Positions 31,801-41,537 of a stretch of 64,000 nt of DNA are shown here, piece by piece. The stretch lies in contig NC_063021.1 in assembly GCF_020509005.1 (NCBI RefSeq), positions 3,348,001 through 3,412,000 on the forward strand, in the 5' to 3' direction. Below the pieces are notes generated by a model that was not told the origin of the DNA, did no database searches, and was given only the letters and a program-made list of their open reading frames with translations. The position numbers and the translations under genes are program-made. Origin of the DNA: Fulvia fulva (lineage: Eukaryota > Ascomycota > Dothideomycetes > Mycosphaerellales > Mycosphaerellaceae). Each line of letters begins with the position of its first letter. Position 1 is the first letter of the stretch.

Positions 31801-33468
31801 AGGGATAGGAATGGGTTCTTTCAAGTCTGTTACCTTGTGAAGATTCTGGAGCAAATTCTTCCCAAAGTGTGCAAATCTTCTATGCCAAAGCTCCCACTGC
31901 TTCAGGTCGGTCTCTGATTGAGCAGTCACAAAGGCATTCTCCATTGGTGGTGCACATGATGAGTAATGTGCCCGTTCTTGTAGGAGAGGAGAAATCTCAT
32001 CAATGAATGGAACCCCCCCAAGGAGCTTTGTCTGGACAACAGTCTCACCAGAGGGGGAAACAAGAGAAAATGATGGAGGTTGCACACCAAACTGCTTGCT
32101 AAACTGGTTCCATGAAACCAGGTTCACTCCTAGCTTGGGTACAAGCAGGACATCTTCCAAAACAACTTTTCTGCCAGCTCTCCCACTCATCTCTGCATTC
32201 CCAATATGAGTGGCCAATAAAAACCCACCTCCCACTTTGATCCATTTCTTCCTTGTCAAGGGAGTCATAGATCTAAAGAGGCAGCTTTGGTCAGTCATAT
32301 GGGATGAAGCACAGGAGTCAAGTAACCACTCTGACGAGGGGAACTTGCCTTGGACTTCTGCAGTTGAGTGAGCCACTTCATCATACTCATCATCATCAGA
32401 CATTGTCTCTGGGGATGAGCTGCATGGTGACTCTTGGGCGGAGAAACCTTTTCCAGTCTTCTTTGCTTTAGAGGTATAAGACTGGGCCTGGTTCTTCTGG
32501 AGTGACAGCATGTCAGAGCTGAGTTTCTTCACCATTTTCTTAAGTTCTTCCATAGAGGACTTCTCTCTTGGTGTCCTCCTTGAAGTGGGTGGTGGAGTTC
32601 TCTTCTTCTTGACATGTGTTGTATTCTGGGAAGATGGTGGTTGGGAATGAGATCTAAGGACCTTTCTTGCCTCAGGCAAACTAGGGCAGTCCTTGATCAG
32701 ATGATCCTTCTCACAGAGAAGGCAGGAGAGTGGTCTTGCTAGACCTGAGGGCTTGACCCAGGTGGCTGCCATGCCATACTCAGCCTTAGAGGGATCCAAC
32801 CTGGCTTCTTGAGCTTCAAGGATCTTTAAGGTCCTTTCATGATCCATCTTTGGCTGAGCCATGATAGTATCCCTGGCTACATGGTAGTCAGGTGGCAGTG
32901 AGCTTAAGAGCTGGGTCATCCTCACATCAGCTTTCCTGTAATGCTGACCCTCTGGGTCAACATCAGCAATCCTTTTTCCAAGAGAAACCAGGTGTGTCCA
33001 TGCAGATCTGATGGTGAACTCTTCACTCATCTCAAAGGTCACAAATTGCTTTGTGAGCTCATGTGCATGGGTTGGTAGCACCTGGCTATACTTGTTCCAG
33101 AGATACACCCACTTCTCAGCAGCTCTTCCAGATTCACATGAGCCCTCAAGCTCAAATTCATCTTCTTCTGTGATCCTACTAAGGATACTGAAGTTGCATA
33201 CTGCATTGTGTCTTGTCCATGTTGGCGTATTGAGGATCTCTTTGGTTGTAGCCTCTTCTTGGAGTTTCAGAGTCTTGCCCTTGATGTTGTCAAAAGACAC
33301 TTCCATTAGGTCATCAATTGCAAAGAATGCTGATTGGCTCTCCATCTTGTATCTCTGAAGGTTGAACCATCTCTTCCAATTGTCCCTCCCAAGAATTGGG
33401 ATTTTGCCTCCCTTCTCCTCTGTCTTCTCTTGGTATGAATCCATAATAAATTGGATGTAATGAAACAA
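28813..33468 (-). CDS. Gag-Pol polyprotein of the copia element
   Basis: A single frame of 1551 codons. Domains in order: a Gag region; a zinc knuckle CLLCEKDHLIKDC (spacing CX2CX3HX4C, one residue shorter than usual); an aspartic protease core LLDSCASSHM; integrase with an HHCC finger (LWHRRFAHFG .. CRVC) and catalytic residues in SIDICGP, RLDNAKE and PVERSIQ; reverse transcriptase (WVFDIKRS, RLVARGFSQ, VNNAFTESTL, SLYGLKQAARDWN, LIHVDDI); and RNase H (GYCDSDYAMD, TMEAEYMA). The protease has Cys where most copia elements have Gly in D-S-G. M1 at 33468 or M9 at 33444 could start it. No stop or frameshift was seen. Confidence 0.95.
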   Translation of the reverse strand: MFHYIQFIMDSYQEKTEEKGGKIPILGRDNWKRWFNLQRYKMESQSAFFAIDDLMEVSFDNIKGKTLKLQEEATTKEILNTPTWTRHNAVCNFSILSRITEEDEFELEGSCESGRAAEKWVYLWNKYSQVLPTHAHELTKQFVTFEMSEEFTIRSAWTHLVSLGKRIADVDPEGQHYRKADVRMTQLLSSLPPDYHVARDTIMAQPKMDHERTLKILEAQEARLDPSKAEYGMAATWVKPSGLARPLSCLLCEKDHLIKDCPSLPEARKVLRSHSQPPSSQNTTHVKKKRTPPPTSRRTPREKSSMEELKKMVKKLSSDMLSLQKNQAQSYTSKAKKTGKGFSAQESPCSSSPETMSDDDEYDEVAHSTAEVQGKFPSSEWLLDSCASSHMTDQSCLFRSMTPLTRKKWIKVGGGFLLATHIGNAEMSGRAGRKVVLEDVLLVPKLGVNLVSWNQFSKQFGVQPPSFSLVSPSGETVVQTKLLGGVPFIDEISPLLQERAHYSSCAPPMENAFVTAQSETDLKQWELWHRRFAHFGKNLLQNLHKVTDLKEPIPIPKDGFHQCRVCSIAKMKKYKGKVTERRPERLALVSIDICGPLPISRLGFKYWLEIVDNFSRKKWTFPLRKREDAPVALQNWKIKAERKSSAQLKAVRLDNAKELIALVKQWEKDLGIGLEPTEAYNSLQNGPVERSIQTSEDSIRAMLEEAKMPVEFWPEALEAQTYMRNKLPNGPDYDGFKVSPDEAFDGIKPTINHLKVWGCKAVVYMDTRSQPQWARSDKLMNRGKEAVFIGYVENTAKAWLFWEPDMRAVKQHTHADFFEDQPGGDIGLNVPTLNLPSSAPARKPLGRPRKNVSLGQSTYHSGVHQSPPKIDQPIESPKVAQPRKLFVQLPQPPENVGEFQKIDQPIERSSLDPQEIDVTRSQVTVPKSSLGKRKADYDVEGYDMKQKAPRSMVPKPELTTEVGEAMDLSENLAAFHQAFFAAMQSVDSSIPWDSEFLEEVEEMAFAATVEAIAYKQEVPIPKSYKDAVNDKKWGHLWKEAIQKELDALQSNNTWENSVPPKGANLVTSRWVFDIKRSISGAIEKFKARLVARGFSQKFGVDFMETFAPTVRQDTLRVFMAIVCKKDLHLHQVDVNNAFTESTLHEDIFMLPPPGVELPPNMVFKILKSLYGLKQAARDWNQLCVSKLREIGFTQSEVDPCLLIHKKREIIILIHVDDIPIAAPKLTDVLWFKRELGKIFKIKDLGEPEKILGMRVTRDRKRGILKLDQGHFVRDSLAKMGMNHEKAAPTHSPMDSYEALKPSSHMDERCDKAEYQSINGTWMWPATITRPDIAFALGRMSSFVSDPSTYHMKALKKITRYLRSYPDLGLQFSKSGKGHLIGYCDSDYAMDKADRVSILGYVFFLCGAPVSWMSKKQKSVATSTMEAEYMAMNACAKQSQFLASLLREMDCPELVGDCSHQPRITGNQETVSNLRPVQLRGDNQAALTLVKDAHVHDKSKHIDIAYNAVRKLWWRRLIAVEYTPTSEMVADGFTKPKTGPHFQRFVSQLNLS

Positions 33469-33877
33469 GGTGTGTATGTTCCAAGGTGGTGGCTCAGATC
33501 CTGCTGAGGCTTCTGGTGTAGAATGGGAAAGTTCGTAGGTGTGGATACCAAGGCCTGCTTGGTAAAGTAAAGAAGGAGCGGTGTGAAGTCTCGGGGCTAG
33601 GACACAGGTCTGTCTCTCCTAGCAGAGCTTCAAATGACTTACTTGAAGTCCTTCTTGATAGTATCTCAATGCAGTTCTGCCTACAGAGTATCTTCAAGGT
33701 ATTGGCTTTGAGTAAGCCGCACAGAGTCCTTGTCTGGGTTACCTATCACTTAGTATCGAACTAAGCTCCTTGATAGGATAGACGGGGTAGACTTCTGATT
33801 CCCAGATGTTTTCTGCTACGATAGCAAGGGATACAAGTAACCTGTACTGATATAGGTTGCTCTTATTCCTGCACAAA

Positions 33878-33892
33878 CCCGGGCTCATAACC
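33878..33892 (-). other. Primer binding site, half-tRNA iMet type
   Basis: Directly inside the 5' LTR the minus strand reads GGTTATGAGCCCGGG. This is complementary to the anticodon-region sequence GGGCTCATAACC of initiator tRNA-Met, as in Drosophila copia, where a cleaved 5' half of the tRNA primes synthesis. Confidence 0.75.
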
Positions 33893-34128
33893 TGTTGAAA
33901 CAGGTACGGGTGGATGGCAGCGGAGTGGAGTAAGAGATCAATCTTCAACTGACTAATAGCACGAGCATGCAGCAATATATCAGGAACCAATATGTTGATT
34001 GTGTTAGATGTCTATCTAAGCTAAAGGGGAGAGAAGGTATCTCCCTACAAGCTGAGTCATTGTGGATGCCTCAGGCTGCCAGATCACTTCCTGATTGTTG
34101 ACTCCCTTTGAGATGCTACATCTTAACA
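33893..34128 (-). repeat. 5' LTR of the copia element
   Basis: 236 bp, identical by eye to 28512-28747. It should carry the element's promoter and lies next to the YTM1 upstream region. Confidence 0.95.
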
Positions 34129-34133
34129 TGAAC
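34129..34133. repeat. Target site duplication, right copy (TGAAC)
   Basis: Matches 28507-28511. Confidence 0.9.
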
Positions 34134-34315
34134 GGCGGAAACGCTGACTCAATGTCTCGATTGAGTTAGCGCTGCATCGCTAGCGTTACCCCACAAACAG
34201 CCGAAGCAGGGTCAGCTTGAAAATTGTCGGAGCAAGATCAAAAGATATCCGACAGCGACAGCAGCATCAATCTTGGGCGTGCTTCAATCTGGTGTTCCCA
34301 GGCGTTCTCGTGAGT

Positions 34316-35788
34316 ATGGCGGCCGACAATACAGCGCAGGTGCGCATTCAGCTCAGAACCAAGGACAGCGATATTGAGCTACCGGAGACTGGCGAAATTT
34401 TGGTATCGACTGGTACGTATGGACATTGGTTCGAGATATCAAGCTACATCTGAGCTGTGGAGCTGTCATTGCCACAGCCAAAGTCGAAACTTCGAATCTG
34501 GAATGCATCAGACTACACTTCACGTATGAGTTGCTAACGTAATGTCTCAGACCTGAAGCGTTATCAACTTTCCACGCTCGTGAACCGTCTCCTGGATACA
34601 GAGAAGCCCGTTCCCCTCGAGTTCCTGATCAATGGCCAATTCTTGCGCACATCGTTGGACGACTATCTCACTCAGAATGGCATTTCCGCAGAGACGACAT
34701 TGTCTGTAGAGTACGTCAAAGCGCTCGTACCACCAACACATGTCGCCAGCTACGAGCACGATGACTGGGTCTCTTGCGTGGACGTGCTCTCCCAAGGCCC
34801 ACAAAGTCGCATACTATCAGGATCGTTCGATGGAAGCCTCTCGATCTGGAACATGAGCTCCAACAAAGTGGCAACTGGACAATGGCACAAAGCTCGAGTC
34901 AATAGCGCAGCATTTGTGTCGAAGACGGAGGTCGCCAGCGCAGGTGTAGACCGCTCTTTGGTGATTTGGGACCTCAAGGATGCGGAGACTGGTCAGGGTA
35001 CCCTCAAGCCGAAGTTGGAATTGCTAGGCCACCAGTCATCGATAGAGAGCCTAGCAGTGAGCGCATCCACTTCTAGGATTCTGACTGCTTCCGCAGACGG
35101 TCGGATAGGCCTCTGGAGCACCAAGAAGTCGGAAGGCACGACTGCGCCCGAGGTAGTTGCACCTTCCAACAAGCGCCGCAAGCTGTCTGGGCCGGAGGTT
35201 ACTATTCCTCAAAGAGGTGCTCTGGGTATGCTGGAGGGACACAGAGACCAGGTAAAGGATATCGTGTTCGACGAGAAAGACCACACAGTAGCCTACAGCG
35301 CTTCTCAAGACCACACAGTGAAGACGTGGGACCTCACAACGAACAGATCTGTGGACACAAGAACGACCGCGCAAAGCCTCACATCACTGCTGCACCTTCC
35401 AGAACAATCACTAATAGCCGCGGGAGGCACACAACGCTACATCGATCTTGTCGATCCAAGGGAAGGAGCGACCAAGGTGTCGGCCATGCAGCTGAGAGGC
35501 CATCAAGGCATCGTCAACTCTCTGGCGCAGAACCCGGAGCTAAGCTATCAGATTGTTTCCGCCAGTAACGACGGCACCTGCAGGATATGGGATTTGCGAG
35601 CAGGAAGTAATGAGGCGACTGGTGACAGAGTAGGAAGTAGCGTCTTTGTGATTGAGCGTGATTCTCAAAGAGGGAAGAAGGCGGATCAAGGTGATGCGAG
35701 CAGGGTGTTCTCGGTGTGCTGGGATAGGGAGGTCGGGATCGTGAGTGGTGGTCGCGACAAAATGCTGCAGATCAACAAGGGCAGCTAG
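34316..35788 (+). CDS. YTM1: Ribosome biogenesis WD40 protein Ytm1
   Basis: Exons 34316-34412 and 34551-35788 give 444 residues (yeast 460). The 138-nt intron has GTACGT, a GCTAAC branch and CTCAG, and joins ILVST to DLKRYQL. The N-terminal NLE/ubiquitin-like domain (VRIQLRTKDSDIELPETGEIL..LSTLVNRLL..PLEFLINGQFLRTSLDDYL) binds the MIDAS domain of the AAA-ATPase Rea1. A WD40 propeller follows (LSGSFDGSLSIWNM, ASAGVDRSLVIWDL, YSASQDHTVKTWDL, VSASNDGTCRIWDLRAG). It acts with Erb1 and Nop7 in pre-60S maturation in the nucleolus. Its upstream region is cut to 182 bp by the copia insertion. Confidence 0.95.
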
Positions 35789-36310
35789 GGGAAAACATGG
35801 TGCTGCGCTTTAACACCAGTCCTACGGTCCTGACGAGGCTGTGAAGGCGTCAAGATGGCTAGATTGTACAGAGTGATACCCATGGTCGGCTGTTCAGCTC
35901 GGCTCGTGATCTCGCGATCTGCCAAGCCTTGACCATTTCGCGTGCTCGAGGCTACTTTCTTTTTGCTCTACAACATTTCTAGTGTCGGTCATTGTGTATC
36001 TTACACGTCGAGGTCAGTATGTGATTTATTGATCCATCTATTTGTCCGGCATCACATGGGCTTTAATTGTTCCATTCGACGATCTCAAAACTCAGTCCAT
36101 GACTTCGAGACGCGTTCTTTCTCTCTACGCGTAAAGTGCTTCCATCTTGGACACTCCTCCCACATCGTTAAGTATCCGTCTTGCTTGCCAACTTGGCTGA
36201 CTTAGCTTGGGTATTGGCTCTGTCTTCAGCGTCTAATTCACTGCGGGCCATCTGCTATTTCGAGCGCCGTCCATGTGCGACTGGCCTTGGCCCCGATCAC
36301 ATCACCAAAC
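35789..36310. other. Intergenic, YTM1 3' flank and helicase promoter
   Basis: Half a kilobase without a coding frame of note. It must contain the helicase promoter; I see no distinctive site. Confidence 0.5.
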
Positions 36311-38468
36311 ATGAGCGAAAAGCGCCGATACCAAGGCTACGATTACAATACCGTCGTTCGAAAGCCGAGTCAGCCAGCGTCGAAACGGCGCAAGGGCCAC
36401 AACCTCACGAAAGCCCCCACGTTCAAGCAGTCGACACTACCTGTAGCATGTACGGAGCCCTCGGCCTGCTTATCGTCAAAGCTGACACGATTGAGCAGCG
36501 CAAGAGCAAAGCTTCGAGAAAGCGAGTCGAAGCCCTTTCGTAGTCGATCTGACCCAAGATGACGAACCAGCAGCCACGAAAGCGAAGCCCAGCGAGACCC
36601 GACCCTCGATATGTACGTGCGGCAGCGTCATGCTTCGAGAGGCTAGCGAGACAGTCAGGTGTGCCAACGAGAGCTGTAAGATCGGGACATATCACAAAGT
36701 CTGCGTTGGTCTATCTAGCGCCAAGTACAGAGATAACTCAAACTGGCGATGTCGAGCATGCCGACAGGCTGCGCCAGCATCCTCCATATTGCCACCACCA
36801 GACGTGCTAGCCGATTACACTCCTCCTGCGAACGCGACAGTCATACCAGTTCCTCTGGACGCTCCCGAACCGCCTCTCCACGAAGAACAATTCAAAGTGG
36901 TCGACTGCATCGAGAACGGACACAATGTCTTCTACACCGGCTCAGCAGGTGTCGGAAAATCGACGGTCCTCAAGGCGTTCGTGAAGGGTCTAAAAGCGCA
37001 AGGCAAACACGTGGACATCATAGCTCCGTCCGGTATTGCAGCTCTCGCGATTGGAGGGTCTACGATCTACTCATACGCTGGCTGGCATCCGGATGTCTTC
37101 AAGGAGGGCATTGAGAAGTTGATCAACAAGGCGAACGGCAAGACTGTGCGAAAGAGGTTGTGTCAGACAGATGTCTTGGTTATTGATGAGATCTCCATGG
37201 TGGAAAGTGATATGCTGACTCGGCTCGATGCGGTGATGAGAATGGTAAGAAACGGTTGGAAGCCCGAGTACGGCGACAAGAAGAAGGTCATGTCTCCTCA
37301 CACCGCACGATTGGCTTTTGGTGGAGCTCAGATCGTGATCACGGGTGACTTTTGTCAGTTGCCGCCAGTCAAAGCCTTCCACTATTGCTACCACTGCGGC
37401 GCAGAAGCAACCGATAACGGCAACCAGGACGGCAGCTCCAAGAAGTGCCGTCGCTGCAATCTCGTGTACGAGGACAAGGACAAGTGGGCATTTCGCAGCC
37501 CTGCTTGGGCAGCAGCCCAATTTACCTGCTTCGAGCTCAAACACATACACCGGCAAAGAGACGCAAAGTTCATCTCAGTACTGCAGAAGTGTCGCACCGG
37601 TCAGCCACTGTCGCAGGACGATCAGGTGTTACTCCTACAGAAGAAAACGATTCAGAATCCAGTGAAGCTACTGCCTACGAAAGCGCAAGTCACCGTGCAG
37701 AATCACCAAGGTCTCCTTATGTTGCGGAGCACTCCACGCAGGTACGAATGTCTTGACTACTACAATTGGCGTAACAAGGAGGAAACGGATCTGCAGTGGA
37801 AAGGGAAGCCCCTATATCCTGATCGTGAGGATGGACCCAAAGCTGCTCTTAAGGACCACAGGTTTGAGGAGCAGATCGAGCTCAAGGTGGGCATGCTCGT
37901 CATCCTACTTGTGAACATGGATCTTGACCTCGGTCTCGTAAACGGCAGTCAAGGCAAAGTCGTCGGGTTCGAGCAGTATGATCCGCGCATACAACTAGTG
38001 CAAAGACCTCCAGCCTCTTCACCATCTAGGAGTGGTCGAGGCTCAGAGGCTTCTGACGCAATGAACGAAGCCGCAGCCCTCAAAGAAGACCAGATCCGCC
38101 AATTCATCCAGCGGGCACCGGAGCAAGTCTGGCCGGTCGTCGAATTCAACAACGGCATCAAAAGGACCATCTACGGACACTGTCAGACCCAAGAGTTGGG
38201 CGTAGAGAAGCCATACAGTGTGCTTGCGCGAACGCAGATTCCGCTTGTTGCTGCTTGGGCGATCACGATTCACAAGTCACAAGGCATGACACTAGATCGT
38301 GTATCGGTCGATCTGTACAGCAGCTTCGAGAAGGAGATGGTGTACGTTGCTTTGTCTAGAGCTCGTACCCTGGAGGGGCTGGAAGTTGTGCGACTGCCGC
38401 GAGAGCACAAGAAGGGCATGAATGGCGAAGTGTTGAAGTTTCTGCAGGACAATGGGCTCTACTCGTGA
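36311..38468 (+). CDS. PIF1-type DNA helicase with N-terminal PHD-like finger
   Basis: Model exons 36311-36449 and 36499-38468 give 702 residues; the 49-nt intron has GTACGG, a GCTGAC branch and GAGCAG. N-terminal features are a basic patch (KRRKG), an acidic VVDLTQDDE resembling a SUMO-interacting motif near residue 65, and a C4HC3 finger at about 85-134 (CTC, CANESC, YHKVC, NWRCRAC) that fits a PHD. The helicase has Walker A GSAGVGKST (194-202), Walker B VLVIDEISM (about 272-280), ITGDFCQLPPV and the C-terminal AITIHKSQGMTLDRV and YVALSRARTLEGL. A CX2C..CX2C zinc-ribbon-like insert (343-366) sits right after motif III. PIF1 helicases unwind DNA 5' to 3' at G4s, telomeres or mitochondrial DNA. 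The exact intron is a hand model. Confidence 0.85.
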
Positions 38469-38760
38469 GCTCCGAATGTGGGACGAGGAATGCTGGATTT
38501 GAGGTCTTGGAATGTGCGCATCATCCGCTTGCGACCTACATCATGCACTTCCTTAATGGCTTACATGGGTGAGCACAACGTTGGCTACCAAGGCAGATGA
38601 TGCTTCACGATGCCTGTCAAAACAAGGCATGTGCCGATAAATGCATTTCGCCGATCCTGAGCTTGCAGAGAGCCTGCGGAGTACACGGTCGTGTCAGTAG
38701 ATACGCAACGCCGCGCGTCGTCACCATGCTGACAAAAGCCTAGATCGACATGCCTTCTCG
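38469..38760. other. Intergenic, helicase 3' flank
   Basis: Nothing recognised. It may hide the first exon of the next gene, whose start codon is not found in frame. Confidence 0.4.
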
Positions 38761-39624
38761 TTGAAGCAACTGAGTCAACGCACAGTGCACCATGCCACAA
38801 AGCACGGATCCAGTGCCCTGCAGAATACCCCAGCAGCGAACCACAGAACGATCTCCAGCCCTCCACCGAATCCGCGAAGAGATCGAGCCGAGAAGCGCAA
38901 AGCACGAAAGAGTGAGCAGCCCGAGACTGACACGACAGACACCGAGGACTCGTTTCCCAGCGCCCACGCCACTCGCGCGCTCTTCGTCTCAGCGCATATC
39001 ATAGTCAAAGGGTCCGAATGGCGCTGCGCACATCGCTACGAAGCTGGGTTTCACCTTGCACGACCGAACAGCAAAGTGCAGATCGGTGAACTCGTCTGTC
39101 ACGTTGTAGAGCGCTCTGGAGCTCAAGTCACTTGGGCTAAAGAGATTCTGACTTCCCGCAAAGGAGATCAGTTGTCAGAGGTGCAGAACATACTCCGAGC
39201 ACTGTTCACGGATCGTGGCCGTCTTCGGAAGCATCTCGATAAGTACAAAGCTGCACTGGCAGGGGACAAGCTGCTAGTCATTGATACTTTCCGCCTCGAA
39301 CGGCCCTACAGAGGCACGGGGCTGGCGCAGGATGCTATTGCTGCGTTCCTCGATGGGTTGAAAAAGGTCAGACGGCATGGTGCCGGGGACGAGGACTGGA
39401 CTTTCGATGGTCCCGTTGTCCTCAGTCCCGCGGCGGATGGAACGGAGAAGAGGAAGTTACAGGCGATACAGGCGAATGGGGAGATTGTGGATGATGTTGT
39501 CGTAGAGAGGAAGTTGATTAAGAGCTGGGAGAAATCGGGGTTTGAGATCTGGGTGTTGGGCGACGAGAGAGTGGAAGGGAGTGTCAGCGTCATGGGGAGG
39601 GTTGAAGGGGACGGACAGCCGTGA
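38761..39624 (+). CDS. GNAT-like fungal protein, 5' end unresolved
   Basis: The open frame has about 287 codons. The body from TTDTEDSFPSAHATRALFVSAHIIVKG onward looks like a conserved fungal protein. LLVIDTFRLERPYRGTGLAQDAIAAFL resembles motif A of GNAT N-acetyltransferases (R-x-x-G-x-G/A). The preceding Arg/Lys-rich part suggests nuclear location. No ATG lies in this frame until near the C terminus. An ATG at 38792 opens another frame through the same stretch (MPQSTDP..), so an upstream exon, a missed intron or a one-base error must be assumed. The listed left edge is simply the edge of the open frame. The acetyltransferase role is inferred and no substrate can be named. Confidence 0.5.
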   Translation: MKQLSQRTVHHATKHGSSALQNTPAANHRTISSPPPNPRRDRAEKRKARKSEQPETDTTDTEDSFPSAHATRALFVSAHIIVKGSEWRCAHRYEAGFHLARPNSKVQIGELVCHVVERSGAQVTWAKEILTSRKGDQLSEVQNILRALFTDRGRLRKHLDKYKAALAGDKLLVIDTFRLERPYRGTGLAQDAIAAFLDGLKKVRRHGAGDEDWTFDGPVVLSPAADGTEKRKLQAIQANGEIVDDVVVERKLIKSWEKSGFEIWVLGDERVEGSVSVMGRVEGDGQP

Positions 39625-40187
39625 GAGTTGAACAGCGCCGCTGCAAGTGTTCAAATGGGCTGTAGTGGAGTTGCCTGATCTCAAGCCATGGATATCTCCG
39701 GCGCTTTCGATTATTCCCACATCGGCACTGAGCAAGGCTACTCGACATCGTGAGCCAGAATCCATGATGGAAGCTAGTGACGAGATTCTAGACCTCTGTA
39801 CAGAACGACATGTGCGCCATACTCGCGTGGTCCATTGTCCTGCCGTATCACAACCACGGTAGTGCGCCAGAGAGCTGCATTCGCTAGCGTCAAGACATGC
39901 GATTCACCATCATACCGTGTTTGCCGTAAAGCCCGTTGATGGCGCTGACCAGCAGGCTGAAGCGAAAGAGCAGCTTTCGAAGGATCCTGCGCCGCAATGT
40001 CGCAGATTCCTACAGTATGGGAGGATGGAGGGGCAGAAGCGAATTGGACGTGCCCTCTCCGCTGCCATTAGACTATGGTAATGTGCGACACATTCACTGA
40101 CTGAGTCGGCCCAGCGAGTGAGAGACCACCAAAAGGTGAAGTCCATTCAAAGCGTAACAAGCTTTACCGCAGCCACATTGCACTCAC
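39625..40187. other. Gene-free stretch
   Basis: No coding signal found on either strand. It marks the start of the accessory-looking region. Confidence 0.45.
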
Positions 40188-40745
40188 GTGGAGGCCTGGG
40201 GAAGGTTTGCGGGGATCCCAAACCTTCTCAACAACGTCGATCTTCTTCTGTTCTTTGCTGGAGGACGAGATTGGTCTGGGGCTGCCATCAACGCCGTTGC
40301 GAAGCTCTCAGTTGGTCTGTCAGAGCGCACAGAACACCGAAAGCTACCTTTAGCTTTCCCACTCACATGGCAAATACCACAACGAGTACCAGTCGGATAC
40401 TGCCAGCGATCCAGAGAAGGCACCAGCTGGCCTCCGTCAGTATGGAGCAGATGGCAACGGATTCCATGGACTGCCACTCGCATGATCGCAGTGGCAGCAC
40501 TCTGCATGGTCTACGTTGGATCGCAGATCGTGCTGTACTTCGTCAGCTCGAACTTGCTGCCCATCTCAGAGTCAATTGGCACAAAGTATGGAAACTGGAT
40601 GCTCACTGCCAACACGCTCGCTGTGGCCGCCATCTGTCCCTTCGTGGGGTACATCACCGACCTCCTCGGCAGACGATGGCTTTGCATGTTCGGTACTTTC
40701 AGCTCCCTCGCATCCGTGACCTTGATGTCGTTCATCGCTAGGTAG
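40188..40745 (+). pseudogene. Truncated MFS transporter relic (TRI12/siderophore type)
   Basis: Only the N-terminal part of a 14-TM MFS transporter remains. RMIAVAALCMVYVGSQIVLYF is a first membrane segment, followed by TANTLAVAAICPFVGYITDLLGRRW, the conserved loop 2-3 motif, and then a TAG at 40743. The natural-looking acidic N terminus (SDTASDPEKAPAGL) is in another frame, so a frameshift near 40470 precedes the truncation. Nothing of the remaining ten or so segments is found downstream. It is a relic with no expected function. Confidence 0.65.
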
Positions 40746-41537
40746 CCCAGCATATTCGTGACAGAAACCCATGCGTGGAGCCAACTTGTCGTGCTCGAAC
40801 ACCCCATAGTTCAACCTATGCTTGTCGCAGCATCAGATCCTCAGATACAGCCTTGTAGCGACCTAGCATTTAACGCTGGTGAGTCTGGCTGCCTATGGCT
40901 GTTCAGTCTAGTCTAGGCAATGTTTCGGACTCACGATGCTTCCGTATACCGTAGAATAAGCTTCATGCTCGTGACAACGCTAGCTTGATCCCTGCAAATG
41001 ACCATGTCAAAGCTTTGAAGACGCATCATAATCCCAAAGATAGCCAATCTTCAACTTTCCAACGTTTCGTTGTTAAAAGGTCAAACCATCAACCCTGCCC
41101 CGCAAGGCTTCCAGTCTTCACAACGCGCGCGTGAACTGCCAGACGAGGCCGGTCCCGGGGTTCCAACTTCTCGTGTCATCGAAATGTATCGTTGCCATGG
41201 TGGGTGCAGATCGATCGTACATCGTGAACCATTTGTAGGTCTTGATTGAGATCTGCTTCTGGGTCAAGGCACGAGTCGAGAGCGGTAACTTACGGTAGTT
41301 GCATGAGCTTGGACACCACTGTGGCTCAATCGACCGAGCGCTCTTAAGTACCTGTGACTGGTTGGAAAATCCATGCTCTGGAAAAGAATGGTTCATAAGC
41401 ACTACATTCCCGCAACAGTTCTGTTCGTACTCAAGGTCAGGCACAGATGTTAAAACGAATGATATCTGAGCAGCCACGACACCTTGCACCAGTCTCCCTT
41501 CGTGAATCAAGTCTCCTTTCAATTGCAACAGCGTCCC
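40746..41537. other. Gene-poor stretch
   Basis: A 136-codon minus-strand frame at 41118-41528 has no recognisable features and begins with a non-AUG-supported N terminus; it contains a good donor (GTAAGT near 41294). I see no firm gene. Confidence 0.35.

Larger units (their letters stand above)
28512..34128 (-). mobile_element. Intact Ty1/copia-type LTR retrotransposon
   Basis: A 5617-bp element with 236-bp LTRs at 28512-28747 and 33893-34128 that begin TG and end CA. The two LTRs read identical by eye and are flanked by the 5-bp duplication TGAAC. One long uninterrupted frame (28813-33468, minus) encodes Gag-Pol in copia order: integrase before reverse transcriptase. A half-tRNA-type primer binding site adjoins the 5' LTR, and a purine tract GAGTGGGAG adjoins the 3' LTR. 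Identical LTRs and an open frame mean a recent insertion with no visible RIP damage. It lies 187 bp upstream of the YTM1 start codon, in the opposite orientation to YTM1. Confidence 0.97.

Noticed and set aside
41118..41528. A possible 136-residue gene downstream of the effector-like gene
   Set aside because: No signal peptide, family or clean splice model, and a good donor inside argues against an intact frame.
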